64,000 nucleotides of DNA from Desulfosediminicola flagellatus (GTDB lineage: Bacteria; Desulfobacterota; Desulfobulbia; Desulfobulbales; Desulfocapsaceae). Both the position numbers and the translations under genes were made by a program. The stretch spans positions 6,590,501-6,654,500 of the forward strand of contig NZ_CP050698.1 in the NCBI RefSeq assembly GCF_005116655.2, read 5' to 3'. Shown here piece by piece: positions 1-7,736 of the stretch. How positions within the stretch are numbered: the stretch's first letter is position 1; every line of letters starts with the position of its first letter. The notes under the pieces are model-generated. The model did not search any database and had not been told where the DNA came from. It saw only the letters and a program-made list of their open reading frames with translations.

Positions 1-1
1 T

Positions 2-463
2 GAACTGAGCGAAAAATATCCTATTATTTCAATTGAGGATGGCCTCGATGAAAGTGATTGGGACGGATGGGCAAGCCTGACCAAAAAGATTGGAGAGCGC
101 ATTCAGCTTGTTGGCGATGACCTCTTTGTGACAAATACAAAAATTTTGAAGAAGGGAATTGACACCGGGGTGGCTAATTCAATTTTGATTAAGTTCAACC
201 AGATCGGATCATTAACAGAGACATTGAATGCTATTCGTATGGCTAAAGATGCCGGTTATACAGCCGTTATTTCCCATAGAAGTGGTGAGACGGAAGACGC
301 GACTATCGCTGATCTTGCAGTGGGTACAGCGGCAGGTCAGATTAAAACCGGTTCTCTGTGTCGTTCCGATAGAGTTGCTAAATATAATCAACTGCTTCGT
401 ATAGAAGAAGAGTTGGAGGGCAAAGTGAGTTACCCGGGGCGCAAAGCAATAAAGGGTCAATAA
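2..463 (+). CDS. eno: Enolase, C-terminal part (5' end outside window)
   Basis: This is the C-terminal ~153 residues of enolase, the glycolytic enzyme that interconverts 2-phosphoglycerate and phosphoenolpyruvate. The open frame enters from the left edge. Family hallmarks are visible: the SIEDGLDE segment and VGDDLFVTN (both supply Mg-binding acidic residues), the catalytic lysine in ILIKFNQIGS, and the SHRSGETED loop that closes over the substrate. The C-terminus (RIEEELEGK...) is of normal length, so the 3' end is intact. The stop codon abuts a 20-bp sequence matching the end of a repeat element found elsewhere in the window. glmS follows 101 bp downstream on the same strand. The identification is essentially certain. 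Confidence 0.97.
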   Translation, partial: ELSEKYPIISIEDGLDESDWDGWASLTKKIGERIQLVGDDLFVTNTKILKKGIDTGVANSILIKFNQIGSLTETLNAIRMAKDAGYTAVISHRSGETEDATIADLAVGTAAGQIKTGSLCRSDRVAKYNQLLRIEEELEGKVSYPGRKAIKGQ

Positions 464-483
464 ATTCTCGGACTGCCTCCTGG
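464..483 (+). repeat. Solitary terminus of the ~149-bp palindromic repeat
   Basis: The sequence ATTCTCGGACTGCCTCCTGG begins directly after the enolase stop codon. It matches, at 19 of 20 positions, the reverse complement of the left end of the full-length element at 21942-22089. No partner arm is seen nearby, so it looks like a remnant or a solo end. A chance match is possible but unlikely at this length. Confidence 0.4.
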
Positions 484-564
484 AAATGCATTTGACATGC
501 TCTGTCGGTCAATTTCTTTACCTGTTCATTCAAAACAATTTTACAGTAATTTTAAGAGAAAAAT

Positions 565-2406
565 ATGTGCGGAATAGTTGGTTATTGTGGTCCCAAAAGA
601 GTGTTGCCGGTAATTTTAGAAGGGCTGAAACGCCTTGAATACAGAGGATATGACTCAGCCGGGGTAGTGTATCTTGAAGACGGAAAGCTGGTCAAGCACA
701 GATCGAAGGGGAAACTTTCCAACCTCGAAGCCATAATAGATGACGCAATAATTACTCCGTCTCACATTGGCCTTGGTCACACGCGGTGGGCGACTCATGG
801 CGCACCAACAACAGAAAATGCCCATCCGCACAGCGATTGTACAGGGGATATTGTTGTGGTCCATAATGGGATCATTGAAAACTATCATTCTTTGCGGGAA
901 GAGCTGAAGGCAAAAGGGCATACGTTCACCTCCGAAACTGATACCGAGGTACTCGCCCATCTTATAGAAGATAATCTTGAGAACGATCTTGTTGAAGCTG
1001 TAAAGAAGGCTGTTGCCTTGCTCGATGGCTCGTTTGCAATCGGTGTTCTCTGGGCAGGAATGCCGGACACACTTATAGCAGTAAGAAACCAGAGTCCCTT
1101 AGTGCTTGGCGTGAGCGCCGCTTCAGGAACCTTTCTCGCATCCGACATCCCTGCACTGCTACCCTATACAAATGAAGTCATTTTCTTAAATGATATGGAA
1201 ATGGCAGTGCTCACCAGTGAAAGTCAGGACATATTCTCGTTGGTTGATGGCAAGACCATAGAAAAGAAGATCGAGACCATAAAGTGGAATGCTGCAATGG
1301 CAGAAAAAGCTGGCTACAAACACTTTATGCTGAAGGAAATCTATGAGCAGCCGCAGGCGATTACCAATACTGTGAGCGGCAGGATCAATCCGGAAACCGG
1401 AGAGGTAAATCTCCCGGAATTGAACCTCTCAGCCTCAGATCTTGAAAACATTGATCGTATAATATTTGTGGCCTGCGGCACTTCTTTGCATTCTGCACTG
1501 GTGGCAAAATACTGGATAGAAAAGTATGCACATATTCCGGTTGAGGTTGATATTGCCTCCGAGTTCAGATACCGACATTTGCTTATAAATGAAAGAGTGC
1601 TGACTGTTTCCCTTTCTCAATCAGGAGAAACCGCAGATACTCTTGCAGGAATGCGCATAGCAAAAGGGCTTGGTTCTAAGGTTATCACTATCTGTAACGT
1701 TGTCGGTTCAACAATGACCCGAGAAGCAGATGGCACCATCTACACCCATGCAGGGCCTGAGATAGGTGTTGCTTCAACAAAGGCATTTACCTCTCAGCTT
1801 GCGGCATTGTTTTTACTCACCCTTTTTCTGGCAGAGCAGAGGAATACACTGTCTGGCGAAGAGCGCCTCAAGTTAGGGAAAGATCTGATTGATATTGCAG
1901 GCGTAATAGAAAAAGAGATCCCAAGACTCCAGGAAGAGATCGGAACATTGATTGAAAGCTATTACGACGCCCGCGACTTCTTATTTATCGGCCGTGGACT
2001 CAACTTCCCCATTGCTCTTGAAGGTGCGTTGAAACTCAAGGAAATTTCATACATTCATGCAGAAGGGTATGCTTCCGGAGAATTAAAGCATGGCCCGATA
2101 GCACTTATTGATAAGGATATGCCGGTGCTTGCTTTAGTACCGCAGGATGATGTGTATCAAAAATCCATTTCCAACGTAGAAGAAATACGAGCACGGCAGG
2201 GCAGAATAATACTCATCGGCACTGAAGGGGATGCACATCTGTCAAACATAACCGAAGATGTTATCTATTTACCGAAAGTTGCAGATGTGATGAATCCGAT
2301 CCTCTATACGATACCAGCTCAGTTACTCTCGTATGAGATTGCCTCGCGACGTGGTTGTGATGTGGATCAGCCAAGAAATCTCGCAAAAAGTGTAACGGTT
2401 GAATAG
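565..2406 (+). CDS. glmS: Glutamine--fructose-6-phosphate aminotransferase (isomerizing)
   Basis: The 613-residue product is full length for GlmS, which makes glucosamine-6-phosphate from fructose-6-phosphate and glutamine, the first step toward UDP-GlcNAc, peptidoglycan and LPS. It starts MCGIVGYCG, so Cys2 becomes the N-terminal nucleophile of the glutaminase domain (residues ~1-220). Two SIS sugar-isomerase domains follow (~295-430 and ~465-600), and the protein ends with the typical DVDQPRNLAKSVTVE tail. The ATG has an AAGAG-type ribosome site a few bases upstream. It lies downstream of eno but with a 101-bp gap, so it may have its own promoter. A rho-independent terminator follows. No glmS ribozyme was recognised in the leader. 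Confidence 0.97.
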   Translation: MCGIVGYCGPKRVLPVILEGLKRLEYRGYDSAGVVYLEDGKLVKHRSKGKLSNLEAIIDDAIITPSHIGLGHTRWATHGAPTTENAHPHSDCTGDIVVVHNGIIENYHSLREELKAKGHTFTSETDTEVLAHLIEDNLENDLVEAVKKAVALLDGSFAIGVLWAGMPDTLIAVRNQSPLVLGVSAASGTFLASDIPALLPYTNEVIFLNDMEMAVLTSESQDIFSLVDGKTIEKKIETIKWNAAMAEKAGYKHFMLKEIYEQPQAITNTVSGRINPETGEVNLPELNLSASDLENIDRIIFVACGTSLHSALVAKYWIEKYAHIPVEVDIASEFRYRHLLINERVLTVSLSQSGETADTLAGMRIAKGLGSKVITICNVVGSTMTREADGTIYTHAGPEIGVASTKAFTSQLAALFLLTLFLAEQRNTLSGEERLKLGKDLIDIAGVIEKEIPRLQEEIGTLIESYYDARDFLFIGRGLNFPIALEGALKLKEISYIHAEGYASGELKHGPIALIDKDMPVLALVPQDDVYQKSISNVEEIRARQGRIILIGTEGDAHLSNITEDVIYLPKVADVMNPILYTIPAQLLSYEIASRRGCDVDQPRNLAKSVTVE

Positions 2407-2497
2407 CTTGCGTTACATTTAGGGCGAGTTGTGTCGTGTGAAAAAATCAATAACATTTAAGGTATGTATTAGTATGTCATTGATTTGGGTATGAATT

Positions 2498-2530
2498 GAA
2501 AAGGGTCAATCGGAAGATTGGCCCTTTTTT
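2498..2530 (+). terminator. Rho-independent terminator after glmS
   Basis: The stem GGGTCAAT (2503-2510) pairs with ATTGGCCC (2517-2524), with one G-U wobble and a 6-nt loop. Six Ts follow. It lies ~95 bp past the glmS stop codon. Confidence 0.8.
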
Positions 2531-2643
2531 ATTGGTCAATAGTATGATTATGGTGAAGTAACTTTTGAGTTAATTTATGGAAGGGATCTTAACTGATGTC
2601 TGTCCTTTGCTTCGATTCGTAATCAGTGGTAAACGAAACGTGA

Positions 2644-2934
2644 TTACTTGTGCCAGTAGTTAAACTTCGCGTGGATTCCTTCAGATTGAGCTGTGTGATA
2701 ACAAGACGAGTCTTCTTCTCCCAACCCGTTTATCTTCTCTGGAGTGAGTAAATACGCGTCCTTTTCCTCTATTACTTCCCAACCGTCGGACGTAAGAAAA
2801 CGAAGTGCGATAACCCTTGCTTCTTCTATATCTGTTGATAACAGCCATATATGGACAATTGCTCTGGGGACGTGGGCACCCAAGGGGTTTTCAAGCTGTG
2901 GCTTGACTTCAAGAATAAAGTAATATGTATTCAT
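2644..2934 (-). CDS. Small hypothetical protein (96 aa)
   Basis: This 96-residue soluble protein is not recognised. It opens MNTYYFILEVKPQ, has alternating hydrophobic and charged stretches, a run VHIWLLSTDIEEARVIALRFL that looks like strand-helix, and GWEVIEEKDAYLLTPEK. The overall look is of a small alpha/beta fold, with no signal peptide or membrane segment. The ATG has a clear AAGG ribosome site about 7 bases upstream, which supports expression. It stands alone, convergent with glmS and upstream of nothing obvious on its strand. It is probably a real conserved small protein, but its function is unknown. Confidence 0.65.
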   Translation of the reverse strand: MNTYYFILEVKPQLENPLGAHVPRAIVHIWLLSTDIEEARVIALRFLTSDGWEVIEEKDAYLLTPEKINGLGEEDSSCYHTAQSEGIHAKFNYWHK

Positions 2935-3069
2935 ACGAGACCTTAAATATATTTTTTGCTCTCAGTGTACAGCAAGGCATTGTGATTGATGTTACATGCA
3001 TCTTACCAAGGACGGGATTTTTGAATACCAGAAAAAATCGACCAAGGAGTCTGTCGGATCCTAGACAAG

Positions 3070-3462
3070 TTAGAGGACCTTCCAAATCCCTTCAGCAGTG
3101 GCAATGAGCTGCTGGCCACATCGTAATTCGCCCTGCATGAAAACCAGGGAGCGTGTTTTTCTAAGGACTTTGGCTGTCCCCAGCAGTAAATCACCCGTTT
3201 TAGAAGCGGAGATAAATTTGACATCGAAGGAAATTGTTGCTGCTCTTGCGTTATTACTGAGTACCCGATGAGCAGCTGTCCCCATTCCTGAATCCATCAG
3301 ACTCATGATGAAGCCACCATGAGTAATACCACCTGGATTCAAATGAATGTCCTGTATTCTTGCTCTGAATTGGTACTCAGATTCAGAAAGTGTTCTAAAT
3401 TCTAAACCGCCATTGTGTTTCATAAAGCCAACAAGGCTTATTTGTTGAAATGTATCGTTCAT
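3070..3462 (-). CDS. PaaI/YdiI-type hotdog-fold thioesterase
   Basis: The 130-residue product fits a single hotdog domain of the PaaI family, which hydrolyses acyl- or aryl-CoA thioesters in the cytoplasm. The signature helix is seen as THGGFIMSLMDSGMG (residues ~47-61), with HGG and the downstream Asp57 at the positions used for CoA-ester binding and catalysis. The beta-strands ATISFDVKFI and TRSLVFMQGEL follow the family pattern, ending in an ATAEGIWKVL strand. The start has only a weak ribosome site. The substrate cannot be read from the sequence, and the neighbouring genes give no pathway context. Confidence 0.85.
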   Translation of the reverse strand: MNDTFQQISLVGFMKHNGGLEFRTLSESEYQFRARIQDIHLNPGGITHGGFIMSLMDSGMGTAAHRVLSNNARAATISFDVKFISASKTGDLLLGTAKVLRKTRSLVFMQGELRCGQQLIATAEGIWKVL

Positions 3463-3767
3463 ATAGTTTGTGCTGAAATGCTTTTTACAATGCAGAAAAT
3501 GTTATAGACCTGAGTGTATTAGAGGGAAGGGTTCAAGTCCGTTATGACTGTATTGAGCAGTCAACAGACAGTCTAGATAATCCAGAGACATCTTGCCAGG
3601 TTTATAGGAGATATTTTGACTAAACCACAGTAGACATCCTGGGACATTAGATGAAATGTAGAGTGGGATTGGCAGGAAAATACAAGCCCTATTCCCGTTG
3701 ACTGACCAAAATCCGAAATGGCTTAACGTACTTTTTGAACGTTATATATTAAAAATATTATGGAAAA
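3463..3767. other. Intergenic region, 305 bp
   Basis: This gap separates the divergent thioesterase and RNase H genes and must hold both promoters. No strong repeat, RNA gene or coding frame is seen. A GGTTCAAGTCC string near 3530 resembles a tRNA T-loop, but no tRNA cloverleaf surrounds it. Confidence 0.5.
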
Positions 3768-4253
3768 ATGAGAATACTGCTTTTTACAGATGGAAGCGTG
3801 AATACAAAGACAAGAATTGGCTATGGTGCGTATTTGGCCTTGTCAGAAGGTCAAATACATTTGGCCAGTCACATAAAATTAAAGCAATTCGTAGACACCT
3901 CTTCCACAAAATTGGAACTACAGACATTGTTGTGGGCATTGTCAGAAATATCCGCAACTGAAGTTATCTCATATACAGATTCTCAAAATATTGTAGGGCT
4001 GAACTCACGTAGAAAAAGAATGGAGGAAAATGAGTATCATGCTAAAAATGGAAAACTGCTGAGAAATCATGAACTTTATAAGCAGTTTTACAAACGTATT
4101 GATACTGTAAATATTTCTTTTACCCAAATACGAGGTCATGCACCTTCCAAAAAAAAGAGTGATGTCGATCTGATTTTTTCCTTAGTTGACCGTGCCTCTC
4201 GAAATGCTCTGCGGGCTTACTCCACCGGATGCAATCTAGATGAAAATAGGTGA
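3768..4253 (+). CDS. Ribonuclease H family protein
   Basis: The 161-residue protein has the RNase HI layout and probably cleaves RNA in RNA/DNA hybrids. All four acidic active-site positions can be placed: Asp8 in FTDGS, Glu50 in TKLELQTLLWAL, Asp71 in YTDSQN, and Asp141 in VDRASRNAL. A catalytic-loop His is present in IRGH (His124). Spacing agrees with type-1 enzymes, although the middle (residues 75-115, rich in Lys/Arg) diverges from classic RnhA, so it may be a specialised paralogue and the rnhA symbol is not assigned. The ribosome site is weak. It stands alone. Confidence 0.8.
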   Translation: MRILLFTDGSVNTKTRIGYGAYLALSEGQIHLASHIKLKQFVDTSSTKLELQTLLWALSEISATEVISYTDSQNIVGLNSRRKRMEENEYHAKNGKLLRNHELYKQFYKRIDTVNISFTQIRGHAPSKKKSDVDLIFSLVDRASRNALRAYSTGCNLDENR

Positions 4254-4650
4254 ACAAAAATCCATAACTTGTGTCATGTCATGTGTCAGATGTCGTAATA
4301 ATGCGACGCTTTTTTCTCTTCCTGCAAGGCACGAATGATAGAGCATAGCAGCGCTATGTAACAGAAAGAGTAACGAAGTCAGGAAGTGAAAAGGGCGAGC
4401 AGAATTAGACATCTGAGGCATGACAGGACACTCGATTGAATCTATAAATCGTTTAGAAAAGACGATTGAGGTTGAAATAAACCAACTGTTTGAATTGCGT
4501 GGAATGATTGTCTATAAGTGGTCGGTATTGATAACACATTGCCTGTGGAATGATAGAGCACGCAAGGGCAAGCGCCTATATTTTGCACTCGCCCTGCATG
4601 GCTGAAAGTAGGTCTTAAGTGGTTATCTACCTGATAAGATGCTGGAACGA
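4254..4650. other. Intergenic region with nested inverted repeats
   Basis: No convincing gene lies in these ~400 bp. The stretch 4318-4386 is nested: an outer perfect 7-bp pair CTTCCTG (4318-4324) and CAGGAAG (4380-4386) surrounds a tight hairpin CATAGC-AGC-GCTATG (4344-4358). A similar ACGAATGATAGAGCA-like string recurs near 4549 as GGAATGATAGAGCACGC. This suggests a decayed palindromic repeat rather than a terminator, since no T-run follows. The short open frame at 4420-4605 lacks a ribosome site and protein-like composition. Confidence 0.45.
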
Positions 4651-6726
4651 CTAACGGCGTTCCGGAATCTGGTACGTGTGAATAAACTCGATGACGCTTA
4701 AGTCATCATCTGCGTGTTGGGTAAAGCCGAGGATATTGGTTGTCGCCTCATCGTAAACAAGGGATCCATCAGCATTGACACTCATCAAGTTAATGTTGTC
4801 AAATATTGTTGTTCCATTCATCTGTGCACCTGCGATACCCACTGTAGTCTCCGTCCAGTTATCGGAAGAGATCTGTAAAACGTTTACAGATCCAGTATAG
4901 GTTGAGCTTGCTTGGTCAGGCTTCCCCCCTTCTTTTAACACTTCACCACGCATGCTGAATATTGTGCCTCTGTTCTCGTTTACGACGCCTTCAAAATTGA
5001 AGTAAACTGGACTAACACTATAATCAATGGCGCCATCTGTAGGGGTTCCATCTACTTCATACTCGCTGAAGCCAAGTACCTTGTTAATTCCCAGGATCGA
5101 ATTAAGGTACACAACCATATCAACAGTTATATGACCGGTTTTGTCTGCGGCTGCCGCTAAGAAGGCTGCTGCGAATTTGAAATCTTCAGATGTTTTTGGA
5201 TCAGAGAAATCGGTCTCAATACCAGTAAAAGGCCCCTCACAGGCATACTCCATGAATTCGCCATTGCTATCGATAACTTGAGGGCAATCTGTCTCAGGAG
5301 TAGTAGTTGTTAATAGTATTCGGTCAATAGCATCAGGGTTAGCTACCCATTCACCAGCAATTTCCGGCTGCGTTGGATCTGGGTCCCATTCCATGCAATC
5401 CACCTCAGTGCCATTTATATTGGTGCAGTCATAGTATGTATAATATGGTGGTAGTGGCGTCGTAACCACAAGATCACCAAGACCCCAATTTTTCATTTTG
5501 GCGATATCAATGGTTGGACGCAAAACTGCATCGGCAGGCCCATCTTCAAGTTCGAGCAACTTCCAGAGAGGTATCCCGCCATTTTTTGAACGGTCAATGG
5601 GGGCCCGTTCGTCTCCAGGGGTAACCAGATGTCCGTCTTGCATCAGCTTTACGTACAGAGCAAGGTTTTCAAGAGGAGAGTCGATCGCCTTTTTGACTGT
5701 AATTGGATTGCCGTCTAGGTCAGTCACTGGAAGTGGTGTGCCGGTATCGGGATCAACCAAAAATTCATCATAGACGTTTTTAGTCATCAGGAGTCGTCCT
5801 GATGCATCAATCTCGATGGCGATAGTATCGTCACTGTTGATTGTGTTAATTGCTTCATCAAAGGCTGCTTGCAATACGGCTTCTGGTGAGCGACTTAGAT
5901 TAAGTCGCCCGAAGTGGACCTCTCCAATAAGTTCTGTCCAGAGGACACCATCGGGATAGGTGACCAGGCCGTTTTTCGGATCTGTCCATTGGCATTTTTC
6001 AGTAACTTCAACTGTGCCGTCAGTGTTCTTCTCACATGGTTCAACGAAATATTCGTTGATGGGAATTGTAAGCTCGCCATCATTCTGATTGACTGTTACA
6101 GGACCGTTGATTTGTCCGACTTCGCACTCACTGCGACCCCAGGTGGCGTCATATGTGATTACAAGTGGCAACCGATTTTTGGTTAGACCGGTCTCGTCAT
6201 TAATATTCCCCCAGCGTTCGTAACTTGCCACCGGCTGAACGCATAGGGCGGGATAGTCAGACTGCTGAACTTCATATATAGGGTTTTCGTTTGCGTCTTC
6301 CCCGATTTCAGCAGCATACCAGCCGTAATCTAGTTTGTTTACGTCAACAAAAATTTCGCCATCAGTGCCATTAGTTGGAGGATCAACCACTGTTAGAACA
6401 GGTTCTCCGCCGACCACCGTAGAAGAAACTACGAGCGACCCATCCTCGTTTGGGACTAATTTTTTATCTTCAGCCCCTCCCATCTGACGCAGTATGACAT
6501 ACAGGTCGCCAAATAATTTTCCAGCATCTGACATATTGTCGTTATTCGGGCCGTCAACAGTGTCAGGTACACCTCCATCACCTCCATCATCTCCGGTGTC
6601 TGCCGGCTCTTCAGCGACAACGACATCGCCCCTACCGCCCATATACCCTTTTGCCATAATGCTCAAAGGATATAGCATACACATGACACCCGTACATAAA
6701 CAGATACTCCATAGCCTTTTTTTCAT
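4651..6726 (-). CDS. Large secreted protein of unknown function (691 aa)
   Basis: The start is placed at the ATG ending at 6726: it is preceded by an AGGGGGAA ribosome site, and the next residues (MKKRLWSICLC...SIMAKG) form a classic signal peptide. A longer frame 18 codons upstream lacks such a site. After an Asp/Gly-rich linker the mature protein is acidic, rich in Asp, Thr and Pro, with no membrane anchor and few cysteines. Segments such as LCVQPVASYERWG, EVHFGRLNLSRSPEAVL and LAAAADKTGHITVDMVVYLNSILG look like conserved blocks. I have an impression of similar proteins, all uncharacterised, in other bacteria, but cannot name a family. It has no operon partner: a sensor kinase lies on the same strand upstream, 1 kb away. 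A tandem/inverted repeat in its leader (6795-6822) may be an operator. Confidence 0.85.
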   Translation of the reverse strand: MKKRLWSICLCTGVMCMLYPLSIMAKGYMGGRGDVVVAEEPADTGDDGGDGGVPDTVDGPNNDNMSDAGKLFGDLYVILRQMGGAEDKKLVPNEDGSLVVSSTVVGGEPVLTVVDPPTNGTDGEIFVDVNKLDYGWYAAEIGEDANENPIYEVQQSDYPALCVQPVASYERWGNINDETGLTKNRLPLVITYDATWGRSECEVGQINGPVTVNQNDGELTIPINEYFVEPCEKNTDGTVEVTEKCQWTDPKNGLVTYPDGVLWTELIGEVHFGRLNLSRSPEAVLQAAFDEAINTINSDDTIAIEIDASGRLLMTKNVYDEFLVDPDTGTPLPVTDLDGNPITVKKAIDSPLENLALYVKLMQDGHLVTPGDERAPIDRSKNGGIPLWKLLELEDGPADAVLRPTIDIAKMKNWGLGDLVVTTPLPPYYTYYDCTNINGTEVDCMEWDPDPTQPEIAGEWVANPDAIDRILLTTTTPETDCPQVIDSNGEFMEYACEGPFTGIETDFSDPKTSEDFKFAAAFLAAAADKTGHITVDMVVYLNSILGINKVLGFSEYEVDGTPTDGAIDYSVSPVYFNFEGVVNENRGTIFSMRGEVLKEGGKPDQASSTYTGSVNVLQISSDNWTETTVGIAGAQMNGTTIFDNINLMSVNADGSLVYDEATTNILGFTQHADDDLSVIEFIHTYQIPERR

Positions 6727-6794
6727 AGTTCCCCCTGTGTACGTATTGCTGGATTCAAACAAATGAATATCTGCATACATCTGCTTGAATTAAA

Positions 6795-6822
6795 GGCAAT
6801 GCCTGCATGTGCCTGCATTGCC
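6795..6822 (-). promoter_or_regulatory. Possible operator: inverted and tandem repeat
   Basis: GGCAATGC (6795-6802) and GCATTGCC (6815-6822) form a perfect 8-bp inverted repeat. The same stretch contains two tandem copies of TGCCTGCAT(G/T). It lies about 70-95 bp upstream of the secreted-protein start at 6726, a usual place for a regulator-binding site. No cognate regulator is identified. Confidence 0.35.
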
Positions 6823-7736
6823 GATATACGTAAGTTTACATCTATCAAAAATGGCAAGCCCCTGATCCACTTCCCGGACCGGGCAGTAGCTATGTATTCA
6901 AAATGTTATCTCAACGTATGAACAAACGGTTTTGGCTTCTCGGTTTCACTGAGAATCAAATGACTATTATCCAGACTATGGACCTGATTGTCGTCCGAAA
7001 GATTGTTCTTTCGTATTAAGATCAAAAATGTTTTTGAGTAATGTATGGTTCCAGGGCTTGACCTCAGTCAATTGGGAAAGGTGTACCTCGGTTACTGGAT
7101 ACTCTTTATGTGTAAGGACAAATATGGAGATATCACCGGGGACGATGGTGTCCCCGGTGATAATGTAAGGACTGACCGACAGGTTATGAACTGTGGTGGA
7201 CACACGTTCATTCGTTAAATCGTGGTTTACTCCAAATTATGTAGAGTATAATCCCGATACTGTCGGTAACGTTGCGTATACTGTATACTACAGGCAACGT
7301 ATTCATTTGCCTCCCCCCCCTTACGAAGCAACTGATGAGACCGCTTTCCACCATTTCGCCTTCCCCTCTGCAGGCGAGTGGTGGAAGATCAATTCTTGCG
7401 ATCTTTCTAATCAACCCTAACCAAAAATATACATCGACAGGGTGCTGAAAAATAGTGGGAATTCCCTACTTATTAGGTGCTAAAAACCTTTACTCGGGAA
7501 ACTTTTGAAATTTTGATGGGATAATATAGTAATCTCTAACGCAAGGCTTGACGTGCGATTTCCTTGTAAACCATCCATCTTGCAGCATCTGTGGAAAACC
7601 GTGTGTCGCAGGGGGGGAATGTCAGTAAGCAGCCTGTGCAATATCAAAACTGCCCTTCTGAAACCACATACCAGTTCTGAGGTATTGCTGTAGTGTTATG
7701 CAATACTCATCGCAGTAAAGCATATCTTATTGTTCA
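6823..7736. other. Intergenic region with several hairpins
   Basis: This ~0.9-kb stretch has no convincing gene. It holds a perfect 11-bp inverted repeat TCACCGGGGAC / GTCCCCGGTGA (7133-7143 and 7150-7160), and a minus-strand copy of AAGGGGGGGGAGG (7310-7322) next to an AGGCAA/TTGCCT hairpin. It also holds a CCACCATTTCGCC / GGCGAGTGGTGG stem (7348-7384) and a short palindrome AGTGGGAATTCCCTACT (7454-7470). A minus-strand open frame at 6976-7203 is protein-like but has no ribosome site and may be a gene remnant. Confidence 0.4.

Noticed and set aside
3525..3550. GGTTCAAGTCC, similar to a tRNA T-loop
   Set aside because: No acceptor, anticodon or D-arm could be folded around it.
4420..4605. 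61-codon plus-strand frame after the RNase H gene
   Set aside because: There is no ribosome site, composition is not protein-like, and it lies within a repeat-like noncoding stretch.
6976..7203. 75-codon minus-strand GTG frame with a protein-like reading
   Set aside because: There is no ribosome site, an upstream stop cuts the frame, and a perfect 11-bp palindrome falls inside; at most a gene remnant.
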